DNA of 64,000 nucleotides from JACDHG01 sp963815295 (lineage in GTDB: Bacteria; Actinomycetota; Actinomycetes; Propionibacteriales; Nocardioidaceae), in assembly GCA_963815295.1 (NCBI GenBank), contig CAWFFZ010000003.1:248001-312000 (forward strand), in the 5' to 3' direction. Position numbers and translations under genes: made by a program. Within the stretch, counting starts at the first letter, position 1. The number at the start of each line of letters is the position of its first letter. Shown here in pieces: positions 40,698 through 50,093 of this stretch. The notes under the pieces are model-generated. The model saw nothing but the letters and a program-made list of their open reading frames with translations. It did not search any database and was not told the origin of the DNA.

Positions 40698-41930
40698 ATG
40701 ACCAGCATGCCCGCAGCAGGCAACTCCGCCGTAATCCGCGACGAAGGCGGGTCACCGTGGTTGATGCTGGCCTTGGCCACGATCGGCTTCGCCGTCAACT
40801 TCTGGGCGTGGGCGTTGCTGAGCCCACTCGGCCCGCTCTTTCGCGACGAAGGCACGCTCGGCACCCTCAGCGAGTCCGACGTGGCCCTTCTGGTTGCGGT
40901 CCCCGTTATCGTCGGTTCACTGGGAAGGATTGTCGTTGGTGCACTGACAGACATGTTCGGCGGGCGAGTCATGTTCCCGCTGGTGTCGGCAGTGACCATT
41001 GCGCCGGTGCTATTCATCGGCTACTTCGGGCAGAACTCGTACGTCGCTCTACTCGTCGGCGGATTCTTCCTTGGCATCGCTGGCACCGCCTTTGCGGTCG
41101 GGGTCCCGTTCGTGAACGCCTGGTTCCCACCGGAACGGCGTGGTCTGGCCATTGGCATCTTCGGTGCCGGGATGGGCGGCACGGCGATCAGCGCGCTCAC
41201 CACGGTCAAGCTGTACACGCAGGTCGGTGAGTCTGCGCCGTTTCTGATCACCGCGGTGCTGCTGGCGGTCTACGCCGCCGTCGCCTGGCTGCTGCTGAGG
41301 GACGCTCCTGGTCGCGTACCTCCAACGGGCTCGTTGGCGAGTCGGACTTCGGCCAATGCCCGACTGCCGATCACGTGGCAGGCCTGCATCCTGTATGCGG
41401 TCGCGTTCGGCGGCTACGTAGCGTTCTCGGTGTACCTCCCGGCGTACCTCAAGACCGCATACGACCTCGACCCCGCCGACGCTGCGAATCGGATGGCCGG
41501 CTTTGTCATGGTGGCCGTGGTCATGAGACCGGTCGGGGGCTGGTTGGCCGACAAGCTGGGCGCCATCCCCGTGCTTGCCGCCGGATATGCGACCGTCGCG
41601 GCGGGCGCGGCAGTCGCGGCGACGACGCCGCTGCTCGAGCCTGTTGGGGCGATCGCCTTCCTCTCGATGGCCGCAGCCCTGGGCGCGGGCAGCGGCGCGA
41701 CCTTTGCCCTGCTCGCCAAGGTGACCGAACCCTCGCGCGTCGGAGGCGTGACTGGTCTGGTGGGTGCGGCAGGCGGGCTCGGTGGCTTTGCCCCGCCGCT
41801 GATCATGGGATACGTCTACGGTCGTACGGACTCTTATGCGATCGGCCTGGGCCTCCTCTCGGTCACGGCAGCACTGACGCTGGTGCTCACGCTGACGGTT
41901 GTACGGCGTACGGCTGAGAGCGCTCAATGA
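40698..41930 (+). CDS. narK: NarK-family nitrate/nitrite MFS transporter
   Basis: 410 residues with twelve predicted helices. The two nitrate-signature segments are present: GGFFLGIAGTAFAVGVPFVN and later GLVGAAGGLGGFAPPLIMG, together with the conserved arginine regions (GSLGRIVVGALTD, VVMRPVGGWLAD) that contact the anion. It is expected to import nitrate or exchange it for nitrite across the membrane for the reductase coded next. It lies 63 bases before narG with no terminator between, so narKGHJI is probably one transcript, starting near the DevR-box-like sites. Confidence 0.92.
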   Translation: MTSMPAAGNSAVIRDEGGSPWLMLALATIGFAVNFWAWALLSPLGPLFRDEGTLGTLSESDVALLVAVPVIVGSLGRIVVGALTDMFGGRVMFPLVSAVTIAPVLFIGYFGQNSYVALLVGGFFLGIAGTAFAVGVPFVNAWFPPERRGLAIGIFGAGMGGTAISALTTVKLYTQVGESAPFLITAVLLAVYAAVAWLLLRDAPGRVPPTGSLASRTSANARLPITWQACILYAVAFGGYVAFSVYLPAYLKTAYDLDPADAANRMAGFVMVAVVMRPVGGWLADKLGAIPVLAAGYATVAAGAAVAATTPLLEPVGAIAFLSMAAALGAGSGATFALLAKVTEPSRVGGVTGLVGAAGGLGGFAPPLIMGYVYGRTDSYAIGLGLLSVTAALTLVLTLTVVRRTAESAQ

Positions 41931-41993
41931 GCGAGGCGTCTGCGTTTCGGTAAGGTCCAAGCACAGGTAACCAGGGCAGGGAGGGCCTCCCGA

Positions 41994-44900
41994 GTGACTA
42001 CTGGCGTTCACCCCGATGACCAAAGCGCCGGTCGCGACATCGGTCTCGACGGAGGGGTGAGTGACGCCCTGGTGCGAACCCGACGGTTTTTCACCCGTGC
42101 CGAGGTTTCCGATGACCTGCGCACTCTGCACAAGCAGGGCGGCCGAGGCGCTGATGATTTCTACCGTGACCGTTGGAGCCACGACAAGGTGGTCCGCTCA
42201 ACCCATGGGGTCAACTGCACAGGCTCGTGCTCATGGAAGGTCTTCGTCAAGGACGGGATCATCACGTGGGAGACCCAGCAAACCGACTATCCGTCGGTAG
42301 GCCCGGACAGTCCGGAGTACGAGCCTCGGGGGTGCCCACGTGGCGCAGCGTTCTCCTGGTACACCTACTCACCCACCCGCGTCCGCTATCCCTACATCCG
42401 CGGCGTGCTGCTGCAGATGTACCGCGAAGCCAAGGCCCAGCACGACGGAGATCCGGTGAAGGCGTGGGCCCACATCGTCGACAACCCCCTGAGAGCGAAG
42501 GCGTACAAGTCCGCACGTGGCAAGGGTGGCCTGCTCCGCGCGAGCTGGGATGAGGCGACTGAGATGGTGGCGGCCGCCCATGTGCACACCATCAAGAAGT
42601 GGGGTCCCGATCGAGTCGCCGGGTTCTCACCGATCCCGGCAATGTCGATGGTTTCGCACGCGTCGGGCGCTCGCTTTGTGAATCTCATCGGAGGCTCGAT
42701 GTTGAGCTTCTACGACTGGTATGCCGACCTGCCTGTTGCCTCTCCGCAGGTTTTCGGCGACCAGACCGACGTACCCGAGTCGGGGGACTGGTGGAACTCC
42801 AGTTACCTGATCATGTGGGGGTCTAACTTGCCCGTCACCCGCACGCCGGACGCCCACTTCATGACGGAAGCGCGTTACCGGGGTCAGAAGGTGGTGGCCG
42901 TCGCGCCCGACTACGCGGACAACGTGAAGTTTGCCGACGAGTGGCTGCCTGCCCAGCCCGGCACTGACGCAGCACTCGCGATGGCCATGGGACACGTGAT
43001 CCTCAAGGAGTTCTTCGTCGACCGCCAGGCGCCGTACTTTGTCGACTACGCCAGGACCTACACGGACCTTCCGTACCTGGTGTGCCTGGAAGAGGTCTCG
43101 ACAAACTCGACCGACGGGGAGCGGGTGTACCGGCCGGGCAAGTTCCTCACTGCCGCCGACCTCCGGTCAGCCGAACACGAGGAGAACGCCGAGTTCAAGA
43201 CTGTCCTGATGGATTCCCTCGCCGACGAGCCCGTGGTCCCCAACGGTTCGCTCGGGCACCGCTTCGGTGACACCGGCGTGGGGCGCTGGAACCTTGACCT
43301 CAGGAACGTTGTCCCCAAACTGTCACTGATCGACACGGCCCTTGACTCTGTGCTGGTGCACCTCCCCCGTTTCGACGCCGCGGATGGTGAGGCCGGGTCG
43401 CTGTCTCGCGGAGTCCCGGTGCGTCGAGTCGGTGATCAGCTGGTGACGACGGTCTTCGACCTGTTGCTGGCGCAGTACGGCGTCGGGCGTGACGGCTTAC
43501 CGGGCGTCTGGGCATCTTCCTACGACGACGCATCCGCGCCCTACACGCCTGCGTGGCAGCAGTCGATCACGGGCGTCCCGGCCGCAGCGGCTGCCCGCAT
43601 CGGTCGCGAGTTCGCACAGAACGCCGAAGAGTCCCGAGGTCGCTCGATGATCGTCATGGGTGCGGGCACCAATCACTGGTTCCACTCGGACACGATCTAC
43701 CGAGCATTCCTCGCCCTCACCACATTGACTGGCTGCCAGGGAGTCAACGGTGGCGGCTGGGCGCATTACGTGGGGCAGGAGAAGGTACGTCCGCTCACCG
43801 GCTACAACCAGGTTGCCAACGCGCTCGACTGGGTGAGGCCACCACGCAACATGATCCAGACGGCCTACTGGTACCTGCACACCAACCAGTTCCGCTACGA
43901 CGCCTTCGGCGCCGACACCCTTGCGTCTGAGCGTGGCACCGGGCAGCTGGCAGGGATGAGCACCGCAGACGTGATAGCGCAGAGCGCGCGGATGGGGTGG
44001 ATGCCGTCCTACCCAACCTTCAACAAGAACCCGCTTGAGCTGTGCGATGAGGCGGCGCATGCAGGCAAACCCGTCAGTGAGTACGTCGTCGGGCAGCTGC
44101 AGTCAGGAGAGCTGGACTTCGCTGGCGAGGACCCGGACTCACCGGAGAACTTCCCCCGCATTCTGTCGATCTGGCGCGCCAATCTGTTGGGTTCGTCAGG
44201 CAAGGGAAACGAGTACTTCCTCAAGCATCTGCTGGGCACTGACTCGTCGCTTCGGGCGACTGAGGCCCCGGAAGGCAGTCGGCCGAGGGACGTGACGTGG
44301 CACGCCGAGGCACCCGAAGGGAAGCTCGACCTGCTCCTGACGCTGGACTTCAGGCAAACCAGCACGACGATTTTCTCCGACGTCGTACTCCCTGCTGCGA
44401 CCTGGTACGAGAAGCACGACCTGAGTACGACGGACATGCACCCGTTCGTGCACTCGTTCAATCCGGCGATCTCGCCGCCGTGGCAGACGCGCACGGACTG
44501 GGACGCATGGCAGACGATTGCCGAGAAGTTCAGTGAGCTTGCTGCCACGCACCTCGGCGTACGCAACGACGTGGTAGCGGTCCCCCTGATGCACGACACT
44601 CCAGACGCGATGGCGAACCCGCATGGCCGTGTCAGAGACTGGAAGGCAGGGGACTGTGAGCCGGTCCCCGGCGTCACCATGCCGAAGCTTGTCGAGGTGC
44701 AGCGCGACTTCGCGGCGGTCTCCGCACACATGAACGCCCTCGGGCCGTTGATGGACACGCTCGGGGCCACCACGAAGGGGGTCACCTTCGACCTCGACGA
44801 GCAGGTCAACTATCTCCGAGCCAAGAACGGCACCGTGCGGGGTGGCCCGGCTGACGGCCGGCCATCCTTGGAACGCGACGTCCACGTCTGCGAGGCGATC

Positions 44901-45770
44901 CTTGCGCTTTCCGGCACAACCAACGGACACCTCGCCGTGCAGGGTTTCAAGAAGCTCGAGAATCGAACCGGAACGAGGTTGGCAGACCTTGCGGAGGAGC
45001 ACGAGGGCAAGCAGATCACGTTCGCGGATACTCAAGGTCCGCCCGTTCCCGTGATCACCTCTCCCGAGTGGTCAGGCTCGGAGTCCGGGGGTCGCCGCTA
45101 CTCGCCGTTCACGATCAACGTGGAGCGGCTCAAACCGTGGCACACGTTGACGGGTCGAATGCACTTCTACCTCGACCACGACTGGATGACCGAGCTCGGC
45201 GAATGCTTGCCGGTCTACCGGCCGCCGCTCAACATGGCGGTCTTGTTCGGTGAGCCGGCGATCGGCCTCGTAGCCCAGGGAGACAAGGGTGCTGGCGAGG
45301 CAGCAGACGGCATGGGGGTGACAGTTCGCTACCTCACCCCGCACAGCAAGTGGTCGATCCACTCGGAGTACCAGGACAACCTGTTCATGCTTTCGCTCTC
45401 GCGCGGCGGGCAGAACATTTGGATGAGCGACAAGGACGCGGACAAAGTCGGAGTCAAGGACAACGACTGGGTAGAGGCGGTCAACCGCAACGGTGTCGTG
45501 GTCGCCCGGGCGATCGTTTCTCACCGGATGCCCGAAGGCACGGTGTACATGTACCACGCACAGGATCGGCTGATCGACGTACCCATAGCCGAGACATCAG
45601 GAAACCGCGGCGGCATCCACAACTCACTCACTCGGCTGCTGGTGAAGCCGACCCACCTGATCGGCGGATACGCGCAGCTGTCGTTTGCCTTCAACTACCT
45701 CGGCCCCACGGGCAACCAGCGCGACGAGGTGACCGTCATCCGCCGCCGCTCGCAGGTGGTGGAGTACTGA
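41994..45770 (+). CDS. narG: respiratory nitrate reductase alpha subunit
   Basis: 1258 residues from a GTG at 41994. It holds the molybdenum bis-MGD cofactor and reduces nitrate on the cytoplasmic side. The FS0 4Fe-4S ligands are H71, C75, C79 and C114 (THGVNCTGSC to GCPRGAAF), with the same spacing as E. coli NarG. The segment YLIMWGSNLPVTRTPDAH contains the Mo-ligand region. There is no twin-arginine signal, in keeping with the membrane-bound inward-facing Nar type rather than Nap. The C terminus includes the molybdopterin-binding GNRGGIHNSLTRLLVKPTH. The gene is intact and heads narGHJI. Confidence 0.97.
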   Translation: MTTGVHPDDQSAGRDIGLDGGVSDALVRTRRFFTRAEVSDDLRTLHKQGGRGADDFYRDRWSHDKVVRSTHGVNCTGSCSWKVFVKDGIITWETQQTDYPSVGPDSPEYEPRGCPRGAAFSWYTYSPTRVRYPYIRGVLLQMYREAKAQHDGDPVKAWAHIVDNPLRAKAYKSARGKGGLLRASWDEATEMVAAAHVHTIKKWGPDRVAGFSPIPAMSMVSHASGARFVNLIGGSMLSFYDWYADLPVASPQVFGDQTDVPESGDWWNSSYLIMWGSNLPVTRTPDAHFMTEARYRGQKVVAVAPDYADNVKFADEWLPAQPGTDAALAMAMGHVILKEFFVDRQAPYFVDYARTYTDLPYLVCLEEVSTNSTDGERVYRPGKFLTAADLRSAEHEENAEFKTVLMDSLADEPVVPNGSLGHRFGDTGVGRWNLDLRNVVPKLSLIDTALDSVLVHLPRFDAADGEAGSLSRGVPVRRVGDQLVTTVFDLLLAQYGVGRDGLPGVWASSYDDASAPYTPAWQQSITGVPAAAAARIGREFAQNAEESRGRSMIVMGAGTNHWFHSDTIYRAFLALTTLTGCQGVNGGGWAHYVGQEKVRPLTGYNQVANALDWVRPPRNMIQTAYWYLHTNQFRYDAFGADTLASERGTGQLAGMSTADVIAQSARMGWMPSYPTFNKNPLELCDEAAHAGKPVSEYVVGQLQSGELDFAGEDPDSPENFPRILSIWRANLLGSSGKGNEYFLKHLLGTDSSLRATEAPEGSRPRDVTWHAEAPEGKLDLLLTLDFRQTSTTIFSDVVLPAATWYEKHDLSTTDMHPFVHSFNPAISPPWQTRTDWDAWQTIAEKFSELAATHLGVRNDVVAVPLMHDTPDAMANPHGRVRDWKAGDCEPVPGVTMPKLVEVQRDFAAVSAHMNALGPLMDTLGATTKGVTFDLDEQVNYLRAKNGTVRGGPADGRPSLERDVHVCEAILALSGTTNGHLAVQGFKKLENRTGTRLADLAEEHEGKQITFADTQGPPVPVITSPEWSGSESGGRRYSPFTINVERLKPWHTLTGRMHFYLDHDWMTELGECLPVYRPPLNMAVLFGEPAIGLVAQGDKGAGEAADGMGVTVRYLTPHSKWSIHSEYQDNLFMLSLSRGGQNIWMSDKDADKVGVKDNDWVEAVNRNGVVVARAIVSHRMPEGTVYMYHAQDRLIDVPIAETSGNRGGIHNSLTRLLVKPTHLIGGYAQLSFAFNYLGPTGNQRDEVTVIRRRSQVVEY

Positions 45771-45794
45771 GATGTCGGTGAACGGAGTGCCCCG

Positions 45795-47465
45795 ATGAGG
45801 CCGATGGCGCAGATGGCGATGGTCATGAACCTCGACAAGTGCATCGGGTGTCACACCTGTTCAGTGACATGCAAGCAGGCCTGGACCAACCGGTCCGGTA
45901 CTGAGTACGTCTGGTTCAACAATGTCGAGACGAAGCCAGGGCTTGGTTACCCGCGCACCTACGAGGACCAGGAGAAATGGAAGGGTGGCTGGGAGCTCAA
46001 CAAACGCGGCAGGCTGAAGCTCAAAGGTGGCGGCCGGTTCAAGAAGCTGCTGACGATCTTCTCTAATCCGAAGCTGCCGTCGATCCAGGAGTACTACGAG
46101 CCGTGGACCTATGACTACGCCACCCTCACCGACGCCCCCGCACAGGCACACTCCCCGGTCGCCCGGCCGAAGTCCTTGATCTCCGGAGAGAACATGAAGA
46201 TCGAGTGGTCGGCCAACTGGGACGACGACCTCGGTGGTTCGCGTGCAACGGCGCACCTCGACCCGATGCTCAAGAACATCGCTGACAAGGTGAAGTTCGA
46301 GTTCGAGCAAACGTTCATGTTCTACCTGCCTCGCATCTGCGAGCACTGCCTGAACCCTTCGTGTGCTGCGTCGTGTCCCAGTGGTGCCATCTACAAGCGA
46401 ACTGAGGACGGCATCGTGCTCGTCGACCAGGACCGTTGCCGGGGCTGGCGGATGTGTGTCTCGGGGTGCCCGTACAAGAAGGTGTACTTCAACCACCGCA
46501 CAGGAAAGGCCGAGAAGTGCACCTTCTGCTTCCCTCGCGTCGAGGTGGGCCTACCGACGGTGTGTTCAGAGACATGTGTGGGTCGGCTGCGCTACATCGG
46601 CCTGATGCTGTACGACGCCGACAAGGTGCTGGAGGCCGCCTCTGCTCCGGACGACCACGATCTGTACGACGCACAGCGGTCGGTGTTCCTTGACCCGAAC
46701 GACCCAAAGGTCATGCGGGAGGCCGAGAGGGCAGGCATCGCGCGTGACTGGGTGGAAGCAGCGCAACGGTCCCCGATCTGGGCGCTCATCAACAAGTACA
46801 AGGTGGCGTTGCCCCTGCATCCGGAATACCGCACCATGCCCATGGTCTGGTACATCCCACCGCTGTCACCGGTCGTCGACGTGGTCAAGGAAACCGGCTA
46901 CGACGCAGAGGACCCCGACAATCTGTTCGCAGCGATCGACGCACTCCGGATCCCGATCGAGTACCTCGCTGAGCTTTTCACGGCAGGTGATGTCGAGCCG
47001 GTCGACCGCGTGCTGAAGAAGCTCGCAGCGATGCGCTCGTACATGCGCGACATCAACCTTGGCCGCGAACCCAACGGCTCCATCCCGGAGTCGGTCGGGA
47101 TGAGTGAGGAAGAGATCTACGACATGTACCGCCTGCTCGCCATTGCGAAGTATGACGAGCGCTACGTGATCCCACCGGCCCACGCCGAGCAGGCGCACTC
47201 CCTCGAAGAGCTGGCGACTGAGTGCTCACTGGACTATGAGGGCGGCCCAGGCATGGGTGGCTCCGGGCCGTTCGGTGAGGGTTCTGGGGCGCCGACACCG
47301 ATCGCGGTCGAGAACTTCCAGATGCTTCGCGACAGGCAGACGTCAGACTCGGCGGCTGGACCAGGTGACAAGCGGTCGCGCGTCAACCTGCTCAATTGGG
47401 ACGGCAGGGGAGCGCCCGCGGGGCTGTTTCCGCCCAAGCGCGACGAGGGGGAGGCGGACAGGTGA
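45795..47465 (+). CDS. narH: respiratory nitrate reductase beta subunit
   Basis: 556 residues. It carries electrons from NarI heme to NarG through four iron-sulfur clusters. Cysteine groups: CIGCHTCSVTC near the N terminus; CEHCLNPSCAASCPSG; CRGWRMCVSGCP, in which a Trp replaces one Cys as expected for the 3Fe-4S cluster; and CTFCFPRVEVGLPTVCSETC. It lies 24 bases after narG, and its stop overlaps the narJ GTG by 4 bases. The C-terminal 60 residues (GPGMGGSGPFGEGSG and beyond) are longer than in E. coli and low in complexity. Confidence 0.96.
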   Translation: MRPMAQMAMVMNLDKCIGCHTCSVTCKQAWTNRSGTEYVWFNNVETKPGLGYPRTYEDQEKWKGGWELNKRGRLKLKGGGRFKKLLTIFSNPKLPSIQEYYEPWTYDYATLTDAPAQAHSPVARPKSLISGENMKIEWSANWDDDLGGSRATAHLDPMLKNIADKVKFEFEQTFMFYLPRICEHCLNPSCAASCPSGAIYKRTEDGIVLVDQDRCRGWRMCVSGCPYKKVYFNHRTGKAEKCTFCFPRVEVGLPTVCSETCVGRLRYIGLMLYDADKVLEAASAPDDHDLYDAQRSVFLDPNDPKVMREAERAGIARDWVEAAQRSPIWALINKYKVALPLHPEYRTMPMVWYIPPLSPVVDVVKETGYDAEDPDNLFAAIDALRIPIEYLAELFTAGDVEPVDRVLKKLAAMRSYMRDINLGREPNGSIPESVGMSEEEIYDMYRLLAIAKYDERYVIPPAHAEQAHSLEELATECSLDYEGGPGMGGSGPFGEGSGAPTPIAVENFQMLRDRQTSDSAAGPGDKRSRVNLLNWDGRGAPAGLFPPKRDEGEADR

Positions 47466-48190
47466 GCCGCAAGCACCCTGCGCCCTCGCTCTCGACAGAC
47501 CAGCTGGCGATCGCGTGGCAGTCGGCATCCCTGCTGTTGAACTACCCCGACGAAGCGCTGCTCGGTGAGCTCGACACGATCCGGCGCGCGTCGTACAAGT
47601 TGCCCGTCAACATCGGTGGGTCAATCCGGGACTTCATCACACATCTGGAGTCCACACCGTTGCGGCAGCTGCAGGAGGAGTATGTCGACACCTTCGACAA
47701 CCGACGCCGCTGCAACCTGTTCCTCACGTACTTCGCGCACGGAGACACTCGCAAGCGCGGGATGGCATTGCTGCGGTTCAAGCAGACCTACCTGCGGTCA
47801 GGCTTCCTCCTCGACGCCAGCGGTGAACACGGCGAGCTGCCGGATCACCTCAGCGTGGTGCTGGAGTATGCCGCAACGATCGACCAGCGGCTCGGTCTTG
47901 GTCTGATGCTCGACCATCGGGCGGGCCTTGAACTGCTAAGGCTGTCGCTGCGCGATGCCGCCTCGCCCTGGGAAAGCGTGATGGACGCAGTCACCTCGAC
48001 GCTTCCGCCACTACGAGGCGACGAGCGCGATGCCGTACGTCGCCTCGCCGCCGAGGGACCGCCGGAAGAAGAGGTCGGGCTCGCACCGTTCGCAACGCCA
48101 CAGTTCAGCCCGAGCTCCACGCAGGCGGGTGCGGAGCCGGGCCACAGCGCGCTCTTGCCGATCCCCACCTACCGGGGAACACGCGGATGA
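47462..48190 (+). CDS. narJ: nitrate reductase molybdenum-cofactor assembly chaperone
   Basis: 242 residues from the GTG at 47462 in the narH stop. An all-helical TorD/NarJ-type chaperone that holds NarG during cofactor insertion; it is not part of the final enzyme. The typical core is SASLLLNYPDEALLGEL, LRQLQEEYVDTFDNRRRCNLF (key EEYVDTFD) and YFAHGDTRKRG. The Pro/Ser-rich tail is variable in the family. Its stop overlaps the narI ATG by 4 bases. Confidence 0.94.
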   Translation: MSRKHPAPSLSTDQLAIAWQSASLLLNYPDEALLGELDTIRRASYKLPVNIGGSIRDFITHLESTPLRQLQEEYVDTFDNRRRCNLFLTYFAHGDTRKRGMALLRFKQTYLRSGFLLDASGEHGELPDHLSVVLEYAATIDQRLGLGLMLDHRAGLELLRLSLRDAASPWESVMDAVTSTLPPLRGDERDAVRRLAAEGPPEEEVGLAPFATPQFSPSSTQAGAEPGHSALLPIPTYRGTRG

Positions 48191-48909
48191 ACGACTTTCT
48201 CTGGGTGGTTTTCCCCTACGTCTGTCTGACGACGTTCGTCGTGGGCCATGTCTGGCGCTACCGCTACGACCAGTTCGGCTGGACCACCCGGTCCTCCCAG
48301 CTCTACGAGAACCGGCTGCTCCGGATCGGCAGTCCGCTGTTCCACTTCGGCATCCTGGCGGTCTTTCTCGGCCATGTGATGGGCCTGGGCGTCCCGAAGT
48401 CTTGGACGGAGGCCGTTGGCGTGTCCGAAGCGACCTACCACTTCATGGCAGTGACAGTCGGAGCGTTCGCTGGTTTCGCCACCGTGGTCGGGATGGCCAT
48501 CTTGATCTACCGTCGCCGCACCACTGGTCCGGTGTTCTCGGTGACGACGCGGATGGACAAGGTGATGTACCTGTTCCTTGCCGTCGTGATCATCCTCGGG
48601 CTGGTCAACACGGTGGCGGCCAACGTGTTCGACCACTACGACTACCGCGAAGGGGTCTCCGTGTGGTTTCGGGGGATCTTCCGGTTCGACCTCCATCCCG
48701 AGCTTATGGCGGCAGCGCCGTTGAGCTTCCAGCTGCACGGGCTTGCCGCGATGGCACTCTTCGCGTTGTGGCCGTTCACGCGGCTCGTGCACGCGTTCAG
48801 TGCCCCCCTCGGGTATCTCACCCGCCCCTACATCGTCTACCGCAGCCGCGATGACGTGCGGCTCGGGAGTCACTCTCCGCGCCCAGGCTGGGACCAGAGC
48901 GACAAATGA
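48187..48909 (+). CDS. narI: respiratory nitrate reductase gamma subunit (cytochrome b)
   Basis: 240 residues, five transmembrane helices. It oxidises menaquinol and passes electrons through two b hemes to NarH. The four heme histidines are visible in two pairs: SPLFHFGILAVFLGHVMG, and LHGLAAMALF with TRLVHAFSAP. The ending APLGYLTRPYIVYRSR is the conserved cytoplasmic tail. Last gene of the nar operon. No hairpin terminator is obvious in the 185 bases that follow. Confidence 0.95.
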   Translation: MNDFLWVVFPYVCLTTFVVGHVWRYRYDQFGWTTRSSQLYENRLLRIGSPLFHFGILAVFLGHVMGLGVPKSWTEAVGVSEATYHFMAVTVGAFAGFATVVGMAILIYRRRTTGPVFSVTTRMDKVMYLFLAVVIILGLVNTVAANVFDHYDYREGVSVWFRGIFRFDLHPELMAAAPLSFQLHGLAAMALFALWPFTRLVHAFSAPLGYLTRPYIVYRSRDDVRLGSHSPRPGWDQSDK

Positions 48910-49094
48910 CACCACGCTGCCGAACAGGTCCGTGATGTGTCACTACTGCGAGGCGCACCCAGGCGACCACCTCATCCGTCAATGACGTTTGACTCGCCCG
49001 CAGGTGTACCACCATGGCGTCTCAAAGACGGGCTATGGCTATTCTCGCTATGCCCGCTCGACGTGCGCGGCAATTGTTTGACGAGGAGGCGGCG

Positions 49095-49433
49095 ATGACG
49101 GGCAATGTCCGAGAGCAGGCAGAGCGACTTCAGGCGACGGCACAGGCGGCGCCGAGCGGACGCAGCGCGCATCAATTGTTCGGCGCTCCCGGGACGATGC
49201 TGTCGCAGACGGTGATTGCGCTGCGCAATGGCGCTTCGCTCGCTGAACACGAGAACCCCGGCGAGGCCACGCTGCTGGTCCTGCAGGGCACCGTGCGACT
49301 GCGCGCCGGCGACGAGTCGTGGGAAGGCAGCGAAGGCGACCTGCTCGCCGTACCCGCGCGGCGTCACAGCCTCGACGCTGTCACGGACGCGACCGTCTTG
49401 CTGACCGCTGCCAAGCTCAGGCGTGCCATCTAA
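49095..49433 (+). CDS. cupin-domain protein
   Basis: 112 residues from the ATG at 49095, chosen because GAGGAGG lies 5 bases upstream. A longer in-frame start at 49014 would add a basic, unconserved stretch. The cupin barrel motifs are recognisable: ASLAEHENPGEATLLVLQGT with the metal-type H-x-E and VRLRAGDESWEGSEGDLLAVPARRHSLDA. Only part of the metal-binding set is evident, so the role could be sensing or binding rather than catalysis. It follows the nar operon by 185 bases. A stress or redox function would fit but is not shown. Confidence 0.7.
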   Translation: MTGNVREQAERLQATAQAAPSGRSAHQLFGAPGTMLSQTVIALRNGASLAEHENPGEATLLVLQGTVRLRAGDESWEGSEGDLLAVPARRHSLDAVTDATVLLTAAKLRRAI

Positions 49434-49487
49434 CCCGTTTACACTCAGGCGTTCAGGCCACCTGATCGGGAGTGAGGATCCGTCGTC

Positions 49488-50069
49488 ATGAGGAAGTTGA
49501 TCGTTTCGGAGTTCGTCTCGGTCGATGGCGTGATGGAGGCTCCGGGTGGCGAGCCTGGGTATCAGCACACAGGCTGGACCGTCGACTTCCACTCCCCGGA
49601 GCAGGAGCAGTACAAGCTTGATGAGGTGTTGGCCGCCGGCGCGCTGCTCCTCGGCAGGGTGACCTACGAGGGGTTCGCCGCCGCTTGGCCTGGCCGCAGC
49701 GATGATGCCGGCTTCGCCGACAAGATGAACTCCATGCCCAAGTACGTAGTCTCGACCACCCTGAAAGAGCTGCCGTGGAGCAACTCGCAGCTGCTCACCG
49801 GCCAGCTCAACGAGGAGATTGAACGCCTCAAGATGCAGGACGGCAACGACCTCCTGGTCGCCGGTAGCCGGACCCTTGTGCACACGACCCTCTACAAGCA
49901 CAACCTCGTTGACGAGTACCGGCTGATGGTCTTCCCGATCGTCCTCGGCAGCGGTCGGCGCCTCTTCCCCGACAACTCTGAGCGCAAGTCGCAGCTCAAA
50001 CTGGTTGACTCGATCACGTTCGACTCCGGTGTCGCCGTTCACACCTACCGCCCGGCGTACGGTCTCTAG
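49488..50069 (+). CDS. dihydrofolate reductase/RibD C-terminal-like reductase
   Basis: 193 residues. It opens MRKLIVSEFVSVDGVMEAPG and contains LLGRVTYEGFAAAWPG, MPKYVVSTTLKELPW, DLLVAGSRTLVHTTL and LMVFPIVLGSGRRLFPD, all typical of the RibD-C/DHFR-like family common in actinobacteria. NADPH binding is expected. The substrate is unknown: folate or riboflavin activity has not been shown for most members. GAGTGAGGATCC before the ATG gives a fair ribosome site. Confidence 0.87.
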   Translation: MRKLIVSEFVSVDGVMEAPGGEPGYQHTGWTVDFHSPEQEQYKLDEVLAAGALLLGRVTYEGFAAAWPGRSDDAGFADKMNSMPKYVVSTTLKELPWSNSQLLTGQLNEEIERLKMQDGNDLLVAGSRTLVHTTLYKHNLVDEYRLMVFPIVLGSGRRLFPDNSERKSQLKLVDSITFDSGVAVHTYRPAYGL

Positions 50070-50093
50070 CCCACTGCCAGATCCGGTCGTCGG

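Noticed and set aside
48910..49094. Extra gene between narI and the cupin gene
   Set aside because: Only short frames without ribosome sites; the cupin gene has a clear internal start at 49095.
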